DNA of 64,000 nt from Actinomycetota bacterium (lineage in GTDB: Bacteria; Actinomycetota; Acidimicrobiia; Acidimicrobiales; RAAP-2), in contig WLNI01000003.1 in NCBI GenBank assembly GCA_009699875.1, positions 72,814 through 136,813 on the forward strand, written 5' to 3'. Each line of letters opens with the position of its first letter. Positions within the stretch are counted from its first letter, which is position 1. Both the position numbers and the translations under genes were made by a program. Below, in pieces: positions 43,250 to 51,424 of this stretch. A model generated the notes under the pieces. The model was not told the origin of the DNA and did no database searches. It saw only the letters and a program-made list of their open reading frames with translations.

Positions 43250-43737
43250 GGAACGCAGTGCTCGGTCTTGTCCTTGTGGCAGGGATACTCTTCACAGGAT
43301 GCTCAGGGCAAGACGGCCAAGGCTCCCCGCAGTCACAAATGAACGCCTGGGTTAATGGAACTGGCTTTGGCCCAGCGCTTGGAACCCTTGAGAACGATGT
43401 GAAACGCTCAACGGAGATCCTTACGAGTGGAGGGACCATCAATGAAGCACACACGGTCTGTGCGGTGCTCTTGCTCGACGTGCAACGAGCGAATGGGAAT
43501 CTTCCAACGCCCGACGAGCTTTCGACCCAACTTCTTTCTGATGCCTATGCCTCCCTCGGAAAAGCAGCGCACGACTGCTACAGCGCAGTGGGGAACCCCA
43601 CAAAGATGGCGTCCTATTCCAGCAACAAGAATCAGGGACTTTCCTTGCTGAGCCAAGCCCAAGCCAAGATCTCGTCGGTGCTTGGAGCTTCGTTTTCGAC
43701 GACCACGACGATCGACAACGGATCGACCGCACAGTGA
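43246..43737 (+). CDS. Putative lipoprotein
   Basis: The 163-residue protein has a short lipoprotein signal peptide ending in LFTGC, where the cysteine at about residue 19 would be lipidated, followed by a Gly/Ser/Gln linker. The mature part is helical with a pair of cysteines (VCAVLLLD and HDCYSAVG) and a Ser/Thr-rich tail. No family is recognised. GTG overlaps the tyrS stop, and its own end overlaps the next gene, so it is part of a coupled three-gene unit. It is a likely LspA substrate. Confidence 0.75.
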   Translation: MRNAVLGLVLVAGILFTGCSGQDGQGSPQSQMNAWVNGTGFGPALGTLENDVKRSTEILTSGGTINEAHTVCAVLLLDVQRANGNLPTPDELSTQLLSDAYASLGKAAHDCYSAVGNPTKMASYSSNKNQGLSLLSQAQAKISSVLGASFSTTTTIDNGSTAQ

Positions 43738-44285
43738 CGCTGCCCGAGAGTGATGACGCAATGATTCGCCGAGTGCTCTGGTCGCTACCTACAGGACTCT
43801 ACGTCCTTGGCAGCGTTGTCGACGAGGTACAGGGACCCTGGAATCTCATGACCATCAACCTGGTCACCCAGGTGGCGACGACTCCTCGCATCCTCGGCGT
43901 GAGCCTCGAGAGCGACTCTCGAAGTCTTGAGTACGTGAGACATTCAGGAAAAGCAGCGCTTTCGATTCTTGCTCGAGAAGATAGAGCGGTGGTGAGAAGG
44001 TTTGTCAAAGCAGTAGAAGACGTTGAGATAGACACGGAGGGTCGACCAACACGACTCTCAGGGGTCGAGGTGGAACTCACGCCTCTTGGAGTCCCAGTGC
44101 TTTCCCAGGCCGTCGCATGGTTGGATCTCAAGGTCGTGACATCTACTGAGTTCGAAAGTCACACAATGGTCTTTCTGGCTGTTGCGGGGGCGCGAGCGAT
44201 ACCTGAGTTGCTGGAGGGATCGGCTTCCGAGCGCTCGGTTGAAATTTTGCGGATGGAAGATACTCGGATGAACTACGGGGGCTAA
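43734..44285 (+). CDS. Flavin reductase-like (FMN-binding split barrel) domain protein
   Basis: The 183-residue protein resembles flavin reductases of the HpaC/DIM6 family. It has SLPTGLYVLGSV, NLMTINLVTQVATTPRILGVSLESDSRSLEYVRHSGKAALSIL and a C-terminal HTMVFLAVAGARA strand. In the family this fold binds FMN and reduces it with NAD(P)H or serves as an oxidoreductase subunit. The Thr-Ala-Ser motif usually seen near the FMN site reads M-T-I-N here. No partner monooxygenase is nearby, so substrate is unknown. Confidence 0.75.
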   Translation: MTLPESDDAMIRRVLWSLPTGLYVLGSVVDEVQGPWNLMTINLVTQVATTPRILGVSLESDSRSLEYVRHSGKAALSILAREDRAVVRRFVKAVEDVEIDTEGRPTRLSGVEVELTPLGVPVLSQAVAWLDLKVVTSTEFESHTMVFLAVAGARAIPELLEGSASERSVEILRMEDTRMNYGG

Positions 44286-44301
44286 GAAGTCCCTTCGACG
44301 C

Positions 44302-44520
44302 TCATGTGGGCCGCAGGTCAATACGCAAGGTCAAAATGCCATCATTGAGTTCTGCCTGGGCGTCAGCCAACATCGCGTAGTCCATGAAGTCAATTTGGGC
44401 TCGGCGCATAAACGCTTGGCGATCGGGACCCTCGATCGGGGGGACTCCTCGCTCCTTGACCGCCCTGGCTCGCTCGGCAAATCGGGTAATCATGGCCGCT
44501 GGATCAAATTCCTCAGACAT
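44302..44520 (-). CDS. Small conserved protein of unknown function
   Basis: A 72-residue soluble protein (FDPAAMITRFAERARAVKERGVPPIEGPDRQAFMRRAQIDFMDYAMLADAQ) with a short strand-rich end (GILTLRIDLRP). The even amphipathic pattern and a strong AGGAGG ribosome site just before ATG 44520 support a true gene. It converges with the flavin-reductase-like gene, 16 nt apart. No function is known to me. Confidence 0.65.
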   Translation of the reverse strand: MSEEFDPAAMITRFAERARAVKERGVPPIEGPDRQAFMRRAQIDFMDYAMLADAQAELNDGILTLRIDLRPT

Positions 44521-44610
44521 AAGGCACCTCCTAAGCGGGATGGTAGTCGGCGAGCGTGCGACTCGAACTCAGGCCCCGAACAAGTAGAGTGGTCTTGAGC
44601 AATAGGGGAG

Positions 44611-44697
44611 TTGGCGTGTCCTCTTCGGAGGGCACTTGGCCAAGCGTTGCGCCAGAGCAAACGTGGTTCAGCGCCATCGGAGCAAGGCAGTGGCGCA
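44611..44697 (+). ncRNA. Candidate structured RNA with a C(UUCG)G hairpin
   Basis: GTGTCCTC-TTCG-GAGGGCAC (44616-44635) forms an 8-bp stem (one G-U pair) capped by the very stable UUCG tetraloop. TTGGC (44611) pairs with GCCAA (44639), extending it to 13 bp with a 3-nt bulge. TGCGCCA (44648-44654) can pair perfectly with TGGCGCA (44691-44697). It lies between two divergent small genes. It could be a small RNA or the leader of the gene at 44740. No known RNA family signature (SRP, tmRNA, RNase P, 6S) was recognised. Confidence 0.35.
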
Positions 44698-44739
44698 CCG
44701 CCTCCCGCACGGGGTAGTTGTCAGCAGTTAGGAGTAGTC

Positions 44740-44955
44740 GTGAAAAAAGGTCGACATCGCCGCTTTGAAGAAGCACGGAGTTTGAAGCGCTCGTTCGGAG
44801 AAGAAGCAAAGACGTGTGTCGAATGCGGAGCAGAACCTGAAGACATTCACGCGTCGTGGTGCTTGGCCGAAGAAGACGACTACGACCGCATCCTTGGCAC
44901 GAACCTCAAGACGACGTCAGACGAGCACGACCCTCTTGACGACGAGCGGGTCTAG
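44740..44955 (+). CDS. Small Cys-containing conserved protein
   Basis: A 71-residue protein starting at GTG 44740, which has a well-placed TTAGGAG ribosome site. The upstream open frame to 44611 runs through the structured region and is unlikely to be translated. The sequence has a basic head (KKGRHRRFEEARSLKRSF), a CVECG pair with a third cysteine in HASWCLAEEDD, and an acidic tail. This looks like a small zinc ribbon with three cysteines and a His. Its end overlaps the convergent Cys-rich gene by 4 nt. Function unknown. Confidence 0.65.
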   Translation: MKKGRHRRFEEARSLKRSFGEEAKTCVECGAEPEDIHASWCLAEEDDYDRILGTNLKTTSDEHDPLDDERV

Positions 44956-45704
44956 GTCGTTTTCTCTTTTTTCCTCATGACCGGGTGAGCAAGCGGGACA
45001 CCAATCTTTGTTCGCTCTGCCCGCTCATTGACAAAGGCCAAGAGTTTTGAGTAGTTCCGCTTCCCAACCATCTCGATAAGTTCGTCCTTCATTGAGTCGA
45101 CGACTCGAGAACTTCCTATAAAGGCTTCGGGTGCTTCGGTGCACCACCAGTGAAACTCAGCGCCACCTTCTCCCCAGTGGCGACGCTCCCATTGGCCGAT
45201 CGAGGTGGTGACGTGATCGTTGTCGTTTTCCTCGTCCTCGCGTCGCAGTGGTAACTGCCAGCAGACTTCTGGCTTCCAACCGACGTAGCTTTCTCCATGG
45301 TTCGCAGCGGCAACGTGAAACGCACAGCCAGGCCCACCGCTAAATCCGGGTCGATTCAGAAAAATACACGCATCATCTTGGAGGACCGTGACGAGGTCAC
45401 CGTCCTCGTTCTTTTCGATGATGTTCTTTGGCGCCACGCTTTTGAACTGCCATTCTTCATCGGTTAAGAGTTTTGCTTTCTCTTTCACTTTCTTGGCGTC
45501 AGCTTTGTCGACCAAGTGAGCCCCGTAGCTGCAACATCCCTGGACGAGCTCGGGGGCTGGCCCCGTGAGGACCCCTTGGCAGCCATTGCCAAAGATGCAC
45601 TCCCAGTTGCTTTCGAGAAATGTCAGGTCAAAGCGCCAGGTCCGCTCTTCCTTCTCGTCTTCAAAGCTGACCCATTCATGCGCGTCTTTCGGTGATTTAG
45701 CCAC
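44952..45704 (-). CDS. Cys-rich conserved protein, possibly metal/Fe-S binding (YkgJ/DUF3109-like)
   Basis: The product is about 250 residues from GTG 45704, which has TAGCGT 7 nt upstream; an in-frame GTG at 45734 is the alternative. Cysteines cluster as CIFGNGCQG, QGCCSYGAH, DACIFLNRP and GPGCAFH, followed by CWQLPLRRE and WWCTEAPEAF. The pattern of spaced cysteines with a GCCSxG core recalls zinc/iron-chelating proteins of the YkgJ or DUF3109 type, but I am not certain of the family. It has no export signal. Divergent placement from the NfuA gene would suit an Fe-S function. Confidence 0.7.
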   Translation of the reverse strand: MAKSPKDAHEWVSFEDEKEERTWRFDLTFLESNWECIFGNGCQGVLTGPAPELVQGCCSYGAHLVDKADAKKVKEKAKLLTDEEWQFKSVAPKNIIEKNEDGDLVTVLQDDACIFLNRPGFSGGPGCAFHVAAANHGESYVGWKPEVCWQLPLRREDEENDNDHVTTSIGQWERRHWGEGGAEFHWWCTEAPEAFIGSSRVVDSMKDELIEMVGKRNYSKLLAFVNERAERTKIGVPLAHPVMRKKEKTT

Positions 45705-45711
45705 GGAGCGA

Positions 45712-45717
45712 ACGCTA
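45712..45717 (-). promoter_or_regulatory. Candidate -10 box (TAGCGT) for the Cys-rich gene
   Basis: On the minus strand TAGCGT ends 7 nt before GTG 45704 and lies inside the frame that would open at GTG 45734, so it favours the shorter protein. Confidence 0.45.
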
Positions 45718-45747
45718 GCAATGTCACAGAGCACTGTGGTTGACCCA

Positions 45748-45753
45748 TAGACT
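45748..45753 (+). promoter_or_regulatory. Candidate -10 box (TAGACT) for the NfuA-like gene
   Basis: TAGACT ends 6 nt before ATG 45760 and no ribosome site is present, a clear leaderless arrangement. TTGACC lies only 3 nt upstream of the box and cannot be its -35. Confidence 0.6.
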
Positions 45754-45759
45754 GTTGCT

Positions 45760-46419
45760 ATGACTCAAACCACCGAACAGACCGTTGACGATCTCGTCGT
45801 CACTTTGACCGACGAAGCCCGGGGGATTGTGGCCGACGCACTGGCCCAAGAGCCCAATGCCGAAGAACTCGGTCTCTGGCTTGAGGTGCGAGGGGTGGAG
45901 GCTGGAAAGTTTGCCTACGACCTGTACTTCCAAGCGGTCAATGACGCCGATGACGCCGACGTGACCTACGTCGTCGAAAACGTTGCAGTGGTGATTCCAG
46001 CAAACAGCGTCGACGATCTTCGTGGCTCTCGCCTTGAGTGGTCGAGCGATGGTGATGGGGGACTTGTCATGGTGAACCCCAACACGCCCTCGTTGGCCCA
46101 AGTAGCACCTGGCCTCCCTGAAGACGTCCTCGCACAAGGGCTTGAAGGACCGCTGGCGCAAGAAGTCATTGCGGTGTTGGAGCGAGACGTGAACCCTTCG
46201 ATTGCGAGCCACGGTGGTCGTGCCGATCTCGTGGCAATGGATGAAAACGAAGCGGTGGTCTACCTTGCTCTTTCTGGAGGCTGCCAAGGGTGTGCGATGT
46301 CTCGTATGACCTTGACCCAAGGAATTGAGGTCACCTTGCGGGATCAAGTTCCACAATTAACTGCCATCGTGGACGTGACGGACCACGCAGTAGGAGAAAA
46401 TCCCTTCTATTCGAACTAA
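45760..46419 (+). CDS. nfuA: Fe-S cluster carrier protein, NfuA-like
   Basis: The 219-residue protein joins a degenerate A-type (HesB/IscA-like) N-terminal domain (about 1-100), lacking its cysteines, to a C-terminal NifU domain (about 130-210). The latter carries the cluster-binding C-x2-C in LSGGCQGCAMSRMTL. NfuA proteins receive [4Fe-4S] clusters and hand them to targets such as aconitase. The family layout matches exactly. It stands alone between the divergent Cys-rich gene and aroC. Confidence 0.9.
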   Translation: MTQTTEQTVDDLVVTLTDEARGIVADALAQEPNAEELGLWLEVRGVEAGKFAYDLYFQAVNDADDADVTYVVENVAVVIPANSVDDLRGSRLEWSSDGDGGLVMVNPNTPSLAQVAPGLPEDVLAQGLEGPLAQEVIAVLERDVNPSIASHGGRADLVAMDENEAVVYLALSGGCQGCAMSRMTLTQGIEVTLRDQVPQLTAIVDVTDHAVGENPFYSN

Positions 46420-46457
46420 TTTGGCGAAACAAGCCGAGGCCCCACCCGGCCAACGCG

Positions 46458-46463
46458 TAGGCT
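46458..46463 (+). promoter_or_regulatory. Candidate -10 box (TAGGCT) for the aroC operon
   Basis: TAGGCT ends 7 nt before ATG 46471. The intervening AGAGAGC is not a good ribosome site, so the whole aro-pepP-efp-nusB unit may begin with a leaderless aroC. Confidence 0.5.
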
Positions 46464-46470
46464 AGAGAGC

Positions 46471-47664
46471 ATGCTGCGCTTCTTGACTGCTGGTGAATCT
46501 CATGGTCAAGCCCTTGTCGTGATCCTCGAGGGCTTGCCTGCTGGCATCCGTGTCACCGAGAAACAGATCCAAGATGAACTCGCGCGCCGTCGACTGGGTT
46601 TTGGGAGAGGACCTCGAATGAGATTCGAGGCTGACGACATCACCCTGGTTGCTGGTATCCGTCACGGAAGAACCCTGGGCTCACCCGTCGCCATTGAGAT
46701 TCGAAACTCAGAGTGGCCAAAATGGACCGAAGAGATGTCTCCTCATCCTGGTGCTCCTTCATCAGTGTTGTCGACTCCTCGACCGGGGCATGCAGATTTA
46801 GTGGGCATGCAGAAATACGGATTCGATGACGCCCGTGACGTGCTTGAGCGAGCATCTGCTCGAGAGACCGCAGCACGCGTCACCGCAGGAGCCTTGGCCA
46901 AGATCCTGCTCGCAGAGATTGGAACAGAGATCCTGAGTCACACCGTTCAGCTCGGCGACCAGCGTGTTGAAAGCGACGTGCGTCCCGGTCCCGGCGACAT
47001 CGAAGGTATTGACGAGAATGAGGTGCGCTGTTTTGACCTTGACGCCTCGGCCCGCATGATCAGCGCGATTAAAGCTGCGGCAAAGGCGGGCGACTCCCTT
47101 GGAGGCGTCACCGAAGTACTTGGATTCGGCGTGCCGGTCGGGTTGGGGAGTCACGTGCACTGGGACCGAAAGATTGACGGTCTCTTCGCCCAAGCGATTT
47201 TGAGCATTCAAGCAGTCAAGGGCGTCGAGTTGGGGTCTGGCTTCGAACAGGCTGGCCAGCCCGGTTCGAAGGCTCACGACGCCATCTCGTACCAAGAAGA
47301 TGGTGACCAGAGCACGGGTGGGTTTCATCGAGAGACGGCCCGCGCTGGTGGGGTTGAAGGTGGAATGACGACCGGCGGGCTGTTAGCGATCCGGGCCGCG
47401 ATGAAGCCGCTGGCCACTCTGAATCGTCCGGTCTTGGAGACCGTCGACGTTGCCACAAAAGAGTCAACGGTGTCGTTCAAAGAGCGAACTGACGTGACCG
47501 CAGTTCCCGCCATGGGCGTGGTGGCTGAGTCGATGGTCGCCCTGGTGCTGGCTAATGAGGCCCTTCGAAAGTTCGGTGGTGATTCAGTGGCTGAGTTCGT
47601 GCGGAATCACCAAGGATTTATCGAGCACTTAGGCGAGACGCCTTCTGCTGCTCCGGGCGCGTGA
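46471..47664 (+). CDS. aroC: Chorismate synthase AroC
   Basis: AroC (397 residues) makes chorismate from EPSP with reduced FMN, the last shikimate step. Signatures are MLRFLTAGESHGQAL, RRLGFGRGPRM, the RPGHADLVGMQKYG block, ERASARETAARVTAGA and KAHDAISYQEDGDQSTGGFHRETARAGGVEGGMTTG. Chorismate feeds aromatic amino acids and the menaquinone route encoded at 36-42 kb. First gene of a tightly coupled operon; aroK overlaps by GTGA. Confidence 0.97.
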   Translation: MLRFLTAGESHGQALVVILEGLPAGIRVTEKQIQDELARRRLGFGRGPRMRFEADDITLVAGIRHGRTLGSPVAIEIRNSEWPKWTEEMSPHPGAPSSVLSTPRPGHADLVGMQKYGFDDARDVLERASARETAARVTAGALAKILLAEIGTEILSHTVQLGDQRVESDVRPGPGDIEGIDENEVRCFDLDASARMISAIKAAAKAGDSLGGVTEVLGFGVPVGLGSHVHWDRKIDGLFAQAILSIQAVKGVELGSGFEQAGQPGSKAHDAISYQEDGDQSTGGFHRETARAGGVEGGMTTGGLLAIRAAMKPLATLNRPVLETVDVATKESTVSFKERTDVTAVPAMGVVAESMVALVLANEALRKFGGDSVAEFVRNHQGFIEHLGETPSAAPGA

Positions 47665-48185
47665 GTGCGTCGAGTTCGCTTGTTTTGGTTGGCCTGATGG
47701 GTGCAGGAAAGTCGTCAGTGGCCGCTGAACTGGCGAACAAGGCGTCCCTTCGACACCTCGATACCGATCGCATGATCGAAGCCTCAACGGGGGCGAGTGT
47801 TGCCGATCTCTTCGCTGCAGAAGGCGAAGAAGCATTTCGCTCTCTTGAGTTTGTTGCCCTCAAAGAGGCGCTCGCGTCGAAGGAGCGAGTCGTGATTTCG
47901 ACCGGAGGTGGCATTGTGACGCACGATGACGCACGCTTGCTCCTCGAAGAGCATGCCCCCGTCGTCTTTTTGGATGTATCGGTACCAGTCGCCCTTGAGC
48001 GAATCGGTGAGAACGCGCACGAGCGACCGCTGCTCGGCGAGGACCCCTTCTTTTCACTCACCGTGCTTGATCGCCATCGACGTCTCTTCTATGAGCGCGT
48101 GGCCGATCTGACGATGAACGTGGACGAAAAGAGTGTCGAGGAGATAGCCGACCAGATCCTTGAACGAGTCGGCAGCTCATCATGA
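47661..48185 (+). CDS. aroK: Shikimate kinase AroK
   Basis: AroK (174 residues) phosphorylates shikimate. It has Walker A GLMGAGKSS near the N-terminus, LDTDRMIEASTG with the shikimate-binding Asp, STGGGIVT, and an R-P-L-L lid motif in AHERPLLG. The GTG start overlaps aroC and the end overlaps aroB by ATGA, the usual order in actinobacteria. Confidence 0.96.
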   Translation: MSASSSLVLVGLMGAGKSSVAAELANKASLRHLDTDRMIEASTGASVADLFAAEGEEAFRSLEFVALKEALASKERVVISTGGGIVTHDDARLLLEEHAPVVFLDVSVPVALERIGENAHERPLLGEDPFFSLTVLDRHRRLFYERVADLTMNVDEKSVEEIADQILERVGSSS

Positions 48186-49261
48186 ACACCGTCACTGTCG
48201 AAGTCATGCCACGCCCTTACAAGGTCGAGATTGGGGAGGGTGCTCGTCGAGATCTTGGCGCAATGGTGAAGAAGGAATCGCCGAAGGCGCAGCTGGCTGT
48301 CGTGGTGACCCAGGCATCGCTCATTGATCTTGGGGTACTGCGCGATATCGACCCAGGCATCACGTGTGAAGTGCTCACCATCGGAGAGGGTGAAGACGCG
48401 AAGTCCTTGGCGACCATCGAAGCGTTGTCACGTTCGTTCGTTCAGATGGGACTCAGTCGCCACGACATCATCATCGGGGTTGGGGGAGGCTTGGTCAGCG
48501 ACGTTGCTGGCTTCGCAGCTGCGACGTTCCATCGAGGCGTTGATTACCTCAGCGTCTCAACCACCCTGCTCGGCCAGATTGATGCTGCGATTGGTGGAAA
48601 GACGGGAGTCAATCTTCCCGAAGGTAAGAACTTAATCGGAGCCTTTTCGCAGCCCGTCGGTGTGATCGCTGACACTGAACTCCTGGCCACGTTGCCTGAG
48701 AGGGAGTGGGCGTGCGGTCGAGGCGAGATGGCGAAGTATGCCTTTCTTGGCCGAGGAACTCCCTCGCTCGAGATTCTCTCCTTAGACCTCGACGACCAAG
48801 TTGAGCGCTGTGTCGCCATTAAGGCAGCGGTGGTTGCTGTCGATGAACGCGAAGCGGGTGCACGGATGACGCTGAATTATGGACATACCTTGGCGCATGC
48901 CCTCGAGGCGGTTGGGCTCGCGGAACGAGCCCAAGGTCTTGCCACCACCACGAGTGCGCTCGTTCATGGTGAAGCGGTCGCCATTGGCTTGGTCTTTGCA
49001 TCTGAACTGGCTCATCGACTCGGTCGCATCGATCAAGAGCGGGTGGCACTCCACCATCAACTCATCGAAGGCTTTGGACTTCGTGGATCCTTGCCGCCAG
49101 GCCTCTCCGCTGAAGAACTGGTCGCCACCATGGCAAGAGACAAGAAGGCCCACCATGATTTGACCTTTGTTCTTGATGGCCCGAACGGGGTGGAGCCAGT
49201 CTCCGGGCTTGATCCTGGCGTGGTCCTCGCTACGCTGAAGGAGATGGGAGCAAACGCATGA
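48182..49261 (+). CDS. aroB: 3-Dehydroquinate synthase AroB
   Basis: AroB (359 residues) is the NAD- and metal-dependent enzyme that forms dehydroquinate from DAHP. It has the GEGEDAKSLATIE and GVGGGLVSDVAGFAAATFHRGV nucleotide-binding region, TLLGQIDAAIGGKTGVNLPEGKNLIGAF, and metal-ligand His/Glu in LNYGHTLAHALE and VHGEAVAIG. It lies between aroK and aroQ with ATGA overlaps on both sides. Confidence 0.97.
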   Translation: MNTVTVEVMPRPYKVEIGEGARRDLGAMVKKESPKAQLAVVVTQASLIDLGVLRDIDPGITCEVLTIGEGEDAKSLATIEALSRSFVQMGLSRHDIIIGVGGGLVSDVAGFAAATFHRGVDYLSVSTTLLGQIDAAIGGKTGVNLPEGKNLIGAFSQPVGVIADTELLATLPEREWACGRGEMAKYAFLGRGTPSLEILSLDLDDQVERCVAIKAAVVAVDEREAGARMTLNYGHTLAHALEAVGLAERAQGLATTTSALVHGEAVAIGLVFASELAHRLGRIDQERVALHHQLIEGFGLRGSLPPGLSAEELVATMARDKKAHHDLTFVLDGPNGVEPVSGLDPGVVLATLKEMGANA

Positions 49262-49710
49262 GTGAATCAGCAACTGAGATTTTGTTGCTTTCTGGGCCCA
49301 ATCTGAACCTCTTGGGTGCGAGGGAGCCAGAGATCTACGGCACCGAGACTCTTGAGAACCACGTCGAAACAGCGAAGAACGCTGCGGCACGACACGGGCT
49401 GAGCCTCCATCATGAACAGTCCAATCATGAAGGTGAGCTGATTGAATTTATTCATCAAGCCACCGGCAAGTCGGCGGCCATCGTGATTAATGCTGGTGCA
49501 CTGACACATACGTCCTGGGCCATTCATGATGCGCTGAAATCATTTTCTGGCCCCGTGATCGAGGTTCATCTTTCCAACCCAGGGGCCCGGGAGGAGTTTC
49601 GTCACCTTTCGGTCATCGCTCCCGTCGCCGATGGCACGATTTCAGGATTCGGAAATCTTGGGTACGAACTCGCCATCGAGGCAGTGGCGTCATTGCTTGG
49701 TCGCTCATGA
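49258..49710 (+). CDS. aroQ: Type II 3-dehydroquinate dehydratase AroQ
   Basis: AroQ (150 residues) dehydrates 3-dehydroquinate. Motifs are LLLSGPNLNLLGAREPEIYG with the catalytic Tyr, NHEGELIEFIHQA, NAGALTHTSWAIHDAL and IEVHLSNPGAREEFRHLS with the catalytic His, then SGFGNLGYELAIEA. The dodecameric type II form is normal for actinobacteria. Its stop overlaps the pepP start. Confidence 0.96.
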   Translation: MSESATEILLLSGPNLNLLGAREPEIYGTETLENHVETAKNAAARHGLSLHHEQSNHEGELIEFIHQATGKSAAIVINAGALTHTSWAIHDALKSFSGPVIEVHLSNPGAREEFRHLSVIAPVADGTISGFGNLGYELAIEAVASLLGRS

Positions 49711-50843
49711 GCGAGCTCGCTGATCTCCTAGCCACAATGCACCCGCTCGACGTGCGTGGAAGAATTGAACGCCTTCGAGCGCTGTTTGCGACCAACGACA
49801 TCGATGCGCTGGTCGTCATGAATCTGACGAATGTTCGCTACCTCACTGGCTTCACGGGATCAGCTGGCGTGGTCATCGTGACCCCCGAGACGGTGCTGTT
49901 GAGCACCGACGGAAGGTATCGCACGCAGTCACAAGAGCAGGTCAACGCGGCGGGGGTTTCGGATCTCATTGAGATCGTCATTGGCGGCATGGATGAACAG
50001 CGAAAAGCGCTTGATGGCGTGCTGATCAACTGCGCAAATATCGGCCTTGAAGCCGATGAGGTGACCTGGGCCCAATCGACGGCGTGGGAAAAGCGCCTAG
50101 CTCGAGAACTCGTTCCTACGTCCGGGGTGGTTGAAGGACTTCGAGAAGTCAAAGATCCTGGAGAGATTGATCGAATGCGCTATGCCGCCGACATCGCCGA
50201 CAAGGCGCTTGGTGACGTCTTGCCATTGATGAGTGGCACGGGGACGACTCCGATCAGTGAGTCAAACTTTGCCCTCGCCTTGGACTCGGCGATGCGCGGC
50301 CGAGGAGCTGAGTCGGTGGCGTTCGAAACCATCGTGGCAGCGGGGGAGAACTCAGCGAAACCTCATCACCATCCCACCGAGCGCATCATCGAGGTCGGCG
50401 ACCCTGTCGTCGTCGATTTTGGGGCAACGTTTGAGGGCTATCGCTCGGACATGACACGAACATTCGTCGTTGGTGGTCAACCCACTGGAAAATTGAAAGA
50501 GATCTTCGATCTCGTTACGCGTGCGCAGTCGTCTGGCGTGAACGCGGTGCTTCCTGGTGTTCAGGCGAGCGACATTGATGGGGTCTGTCGAGGAGTCATC
50601 GAACAAGGTGGCATGGCGGAGTACTTTGAACACTCAACGGGACACGGTGTGGGGCTCGATATCCATGAGATGCCCTGGGTCGCAGCGCAAGGAACGGCGA
50701 CATTGGCCCCGGGCGTGGTCGTGACCGTCGAGCCAGGCGTGTACGTTGCGGGAGTCGGTGGTGTCAGAATTGAAGACACGCTAGTGGTGACCGACGGCAT
50801 TGCTGAGCCCCTGACAAGATTTACAAAGGATGTTGTTGCCTAA
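49707..50843 (+). CDS. pepP: M24-family aminopeptidase (Xaa-Pro dipeptidase/aminopeptidase)
   Basis: The 378-residue protein has a creatinase-like N-terminal domain (about 1-140, TNVRYLTGFTGSAGVV) and a pita-bread catalytic domain. The five metal ligands are recognisable in VVVDFGATFEGYRSDMTRTF (two Asp), STGHGVGLDIHEMP (His), VVTVEPGVYV (Glu) and GGVRIEDTLVV (Glu). It removes N-terminal residues next to proline. Position before efp is conserved in many Gram-positive bacteria, where both relate to proline-rich peptides. Symbol may be pepP or pepQ. Confidence 0.92.
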   Translation: MSELADLLATMHPLDVRGRIERLRALFATNDIDALVVMNLTNVRYLTGFTGSAGVVIVTPETVLLSTDGRYRTQSQEQVNAAGVSDLIEIVIGGMDEQRKALDGVLINCANIGLEADEVTWAQSTAWEKRLARELVPTSGVVEGLREVKDPGEIDRMRYAADIADKALGDVLPLMSGTGTTPISESNFALALDSAMRGRGAESVAFETIVAAGENSAKPHHHPTERIIEVGDPVVVDFGATFEGYRSDMTRTFVVGGQPTGKLKEIFDLVTRAQSSGVNAVLPGVQASDIDGVCRGVIEQGGMAEYFEHSTGHGVGLDIHEMPWVAAQGTATLAPGVVVTVEPGVYVAGVGGVRIEDTLVVTDGIAEPLTRFTKDVVA

Positions 50844-51403
50844 TGGCTATCTCGACAAACGATCTGAAAAATGGCATGTCGCTCAACCTGGATGATGGGC
50901 TCTTTACGGTGATTGAGTTCCAACACGTCAAGCCTGGGAAGGGTGGCGCATTCGTGAGAACAAAACTTCGGAACACACGTACTGGTGCCGTGATTGAGCG
51001 GACCTTCCGAGCCGATGAAAAACTTGATCAAGCAATCATTGACAAGCGAGACACCCAGTTCCTTTATCGAGACGGAGACGACTATGTCTTCATGGACACC
51101 ACGACCTTTGATCAAACAACGGTGTCACCCGCCACACTCGGGGAGGCGGCCCTGTATCTCAAAGTCGGGGATGGAGCCAACCTGCAGACCTATAACGAAG
51201 AGATCGTGGGGATCGAACTCCCAGCATCAGTGGAGTTGACGGTGACCGAAACTGAACCGGGAGTCCAGGGCGATCGAGTTTCGGGGGCCCGAAAGCCCGC
51301 CACCGTTGAGACGGGTTTGGTCATTCAAGTTCCACTCTTTGTCGAAGAAGGCGAAGTGATCAAAGTCGATACCCGTAGCGGCGAGTATTTGACTCGCGCC
51401 TAG
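50843..51403 (+). CDS. efp: Translation elongation factor P
   Basis: EF-P (186 residues) rescues ribosomes stalled at polyproline. The N-terminal KOW-like domain contains VKPGKGGAFVRTKLRN, in which the loop Lys is the site modified in some lineages. The OB domains follow with QFLYRDGDDYVFMDTTTFDQ and the C-terminal VPLFVEEGEVIKVDTRSGEYLTRA. An AAAGGA ribosome site lies before the ATG, which shares one base with the pepP stop. FtsI and other Pro-rich products in this window are plausible clients. Confidence 0.97.
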   Translation: MAISTNDLKNGMSLNLDDGLFTVIEFQHVKPGKGGAFVRTKLRNTRTGAVIERTFRADEKLDQAIIDKRDTQFLYRDGDDYVFMDTTTFDQTTVSPATLGEAALYLKVGDGANLQTYNEEIVGIELPASVELTVTETEPGVQGDRVSGARKPATVETGLVIQVPLFVEEGEVIKVDTRSGEYLTRA

Positions 51404-51424
51404 TGCTGCGACTCTGAGAATCTG

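Noticed and set aside
44540..44600. Possible tRNA T-arm (GAGTTCGAGTC on the minus strand)
   Set aside because: The flanking bases do not form a T stem, and no acceptor or anticodon arms can be drawn.
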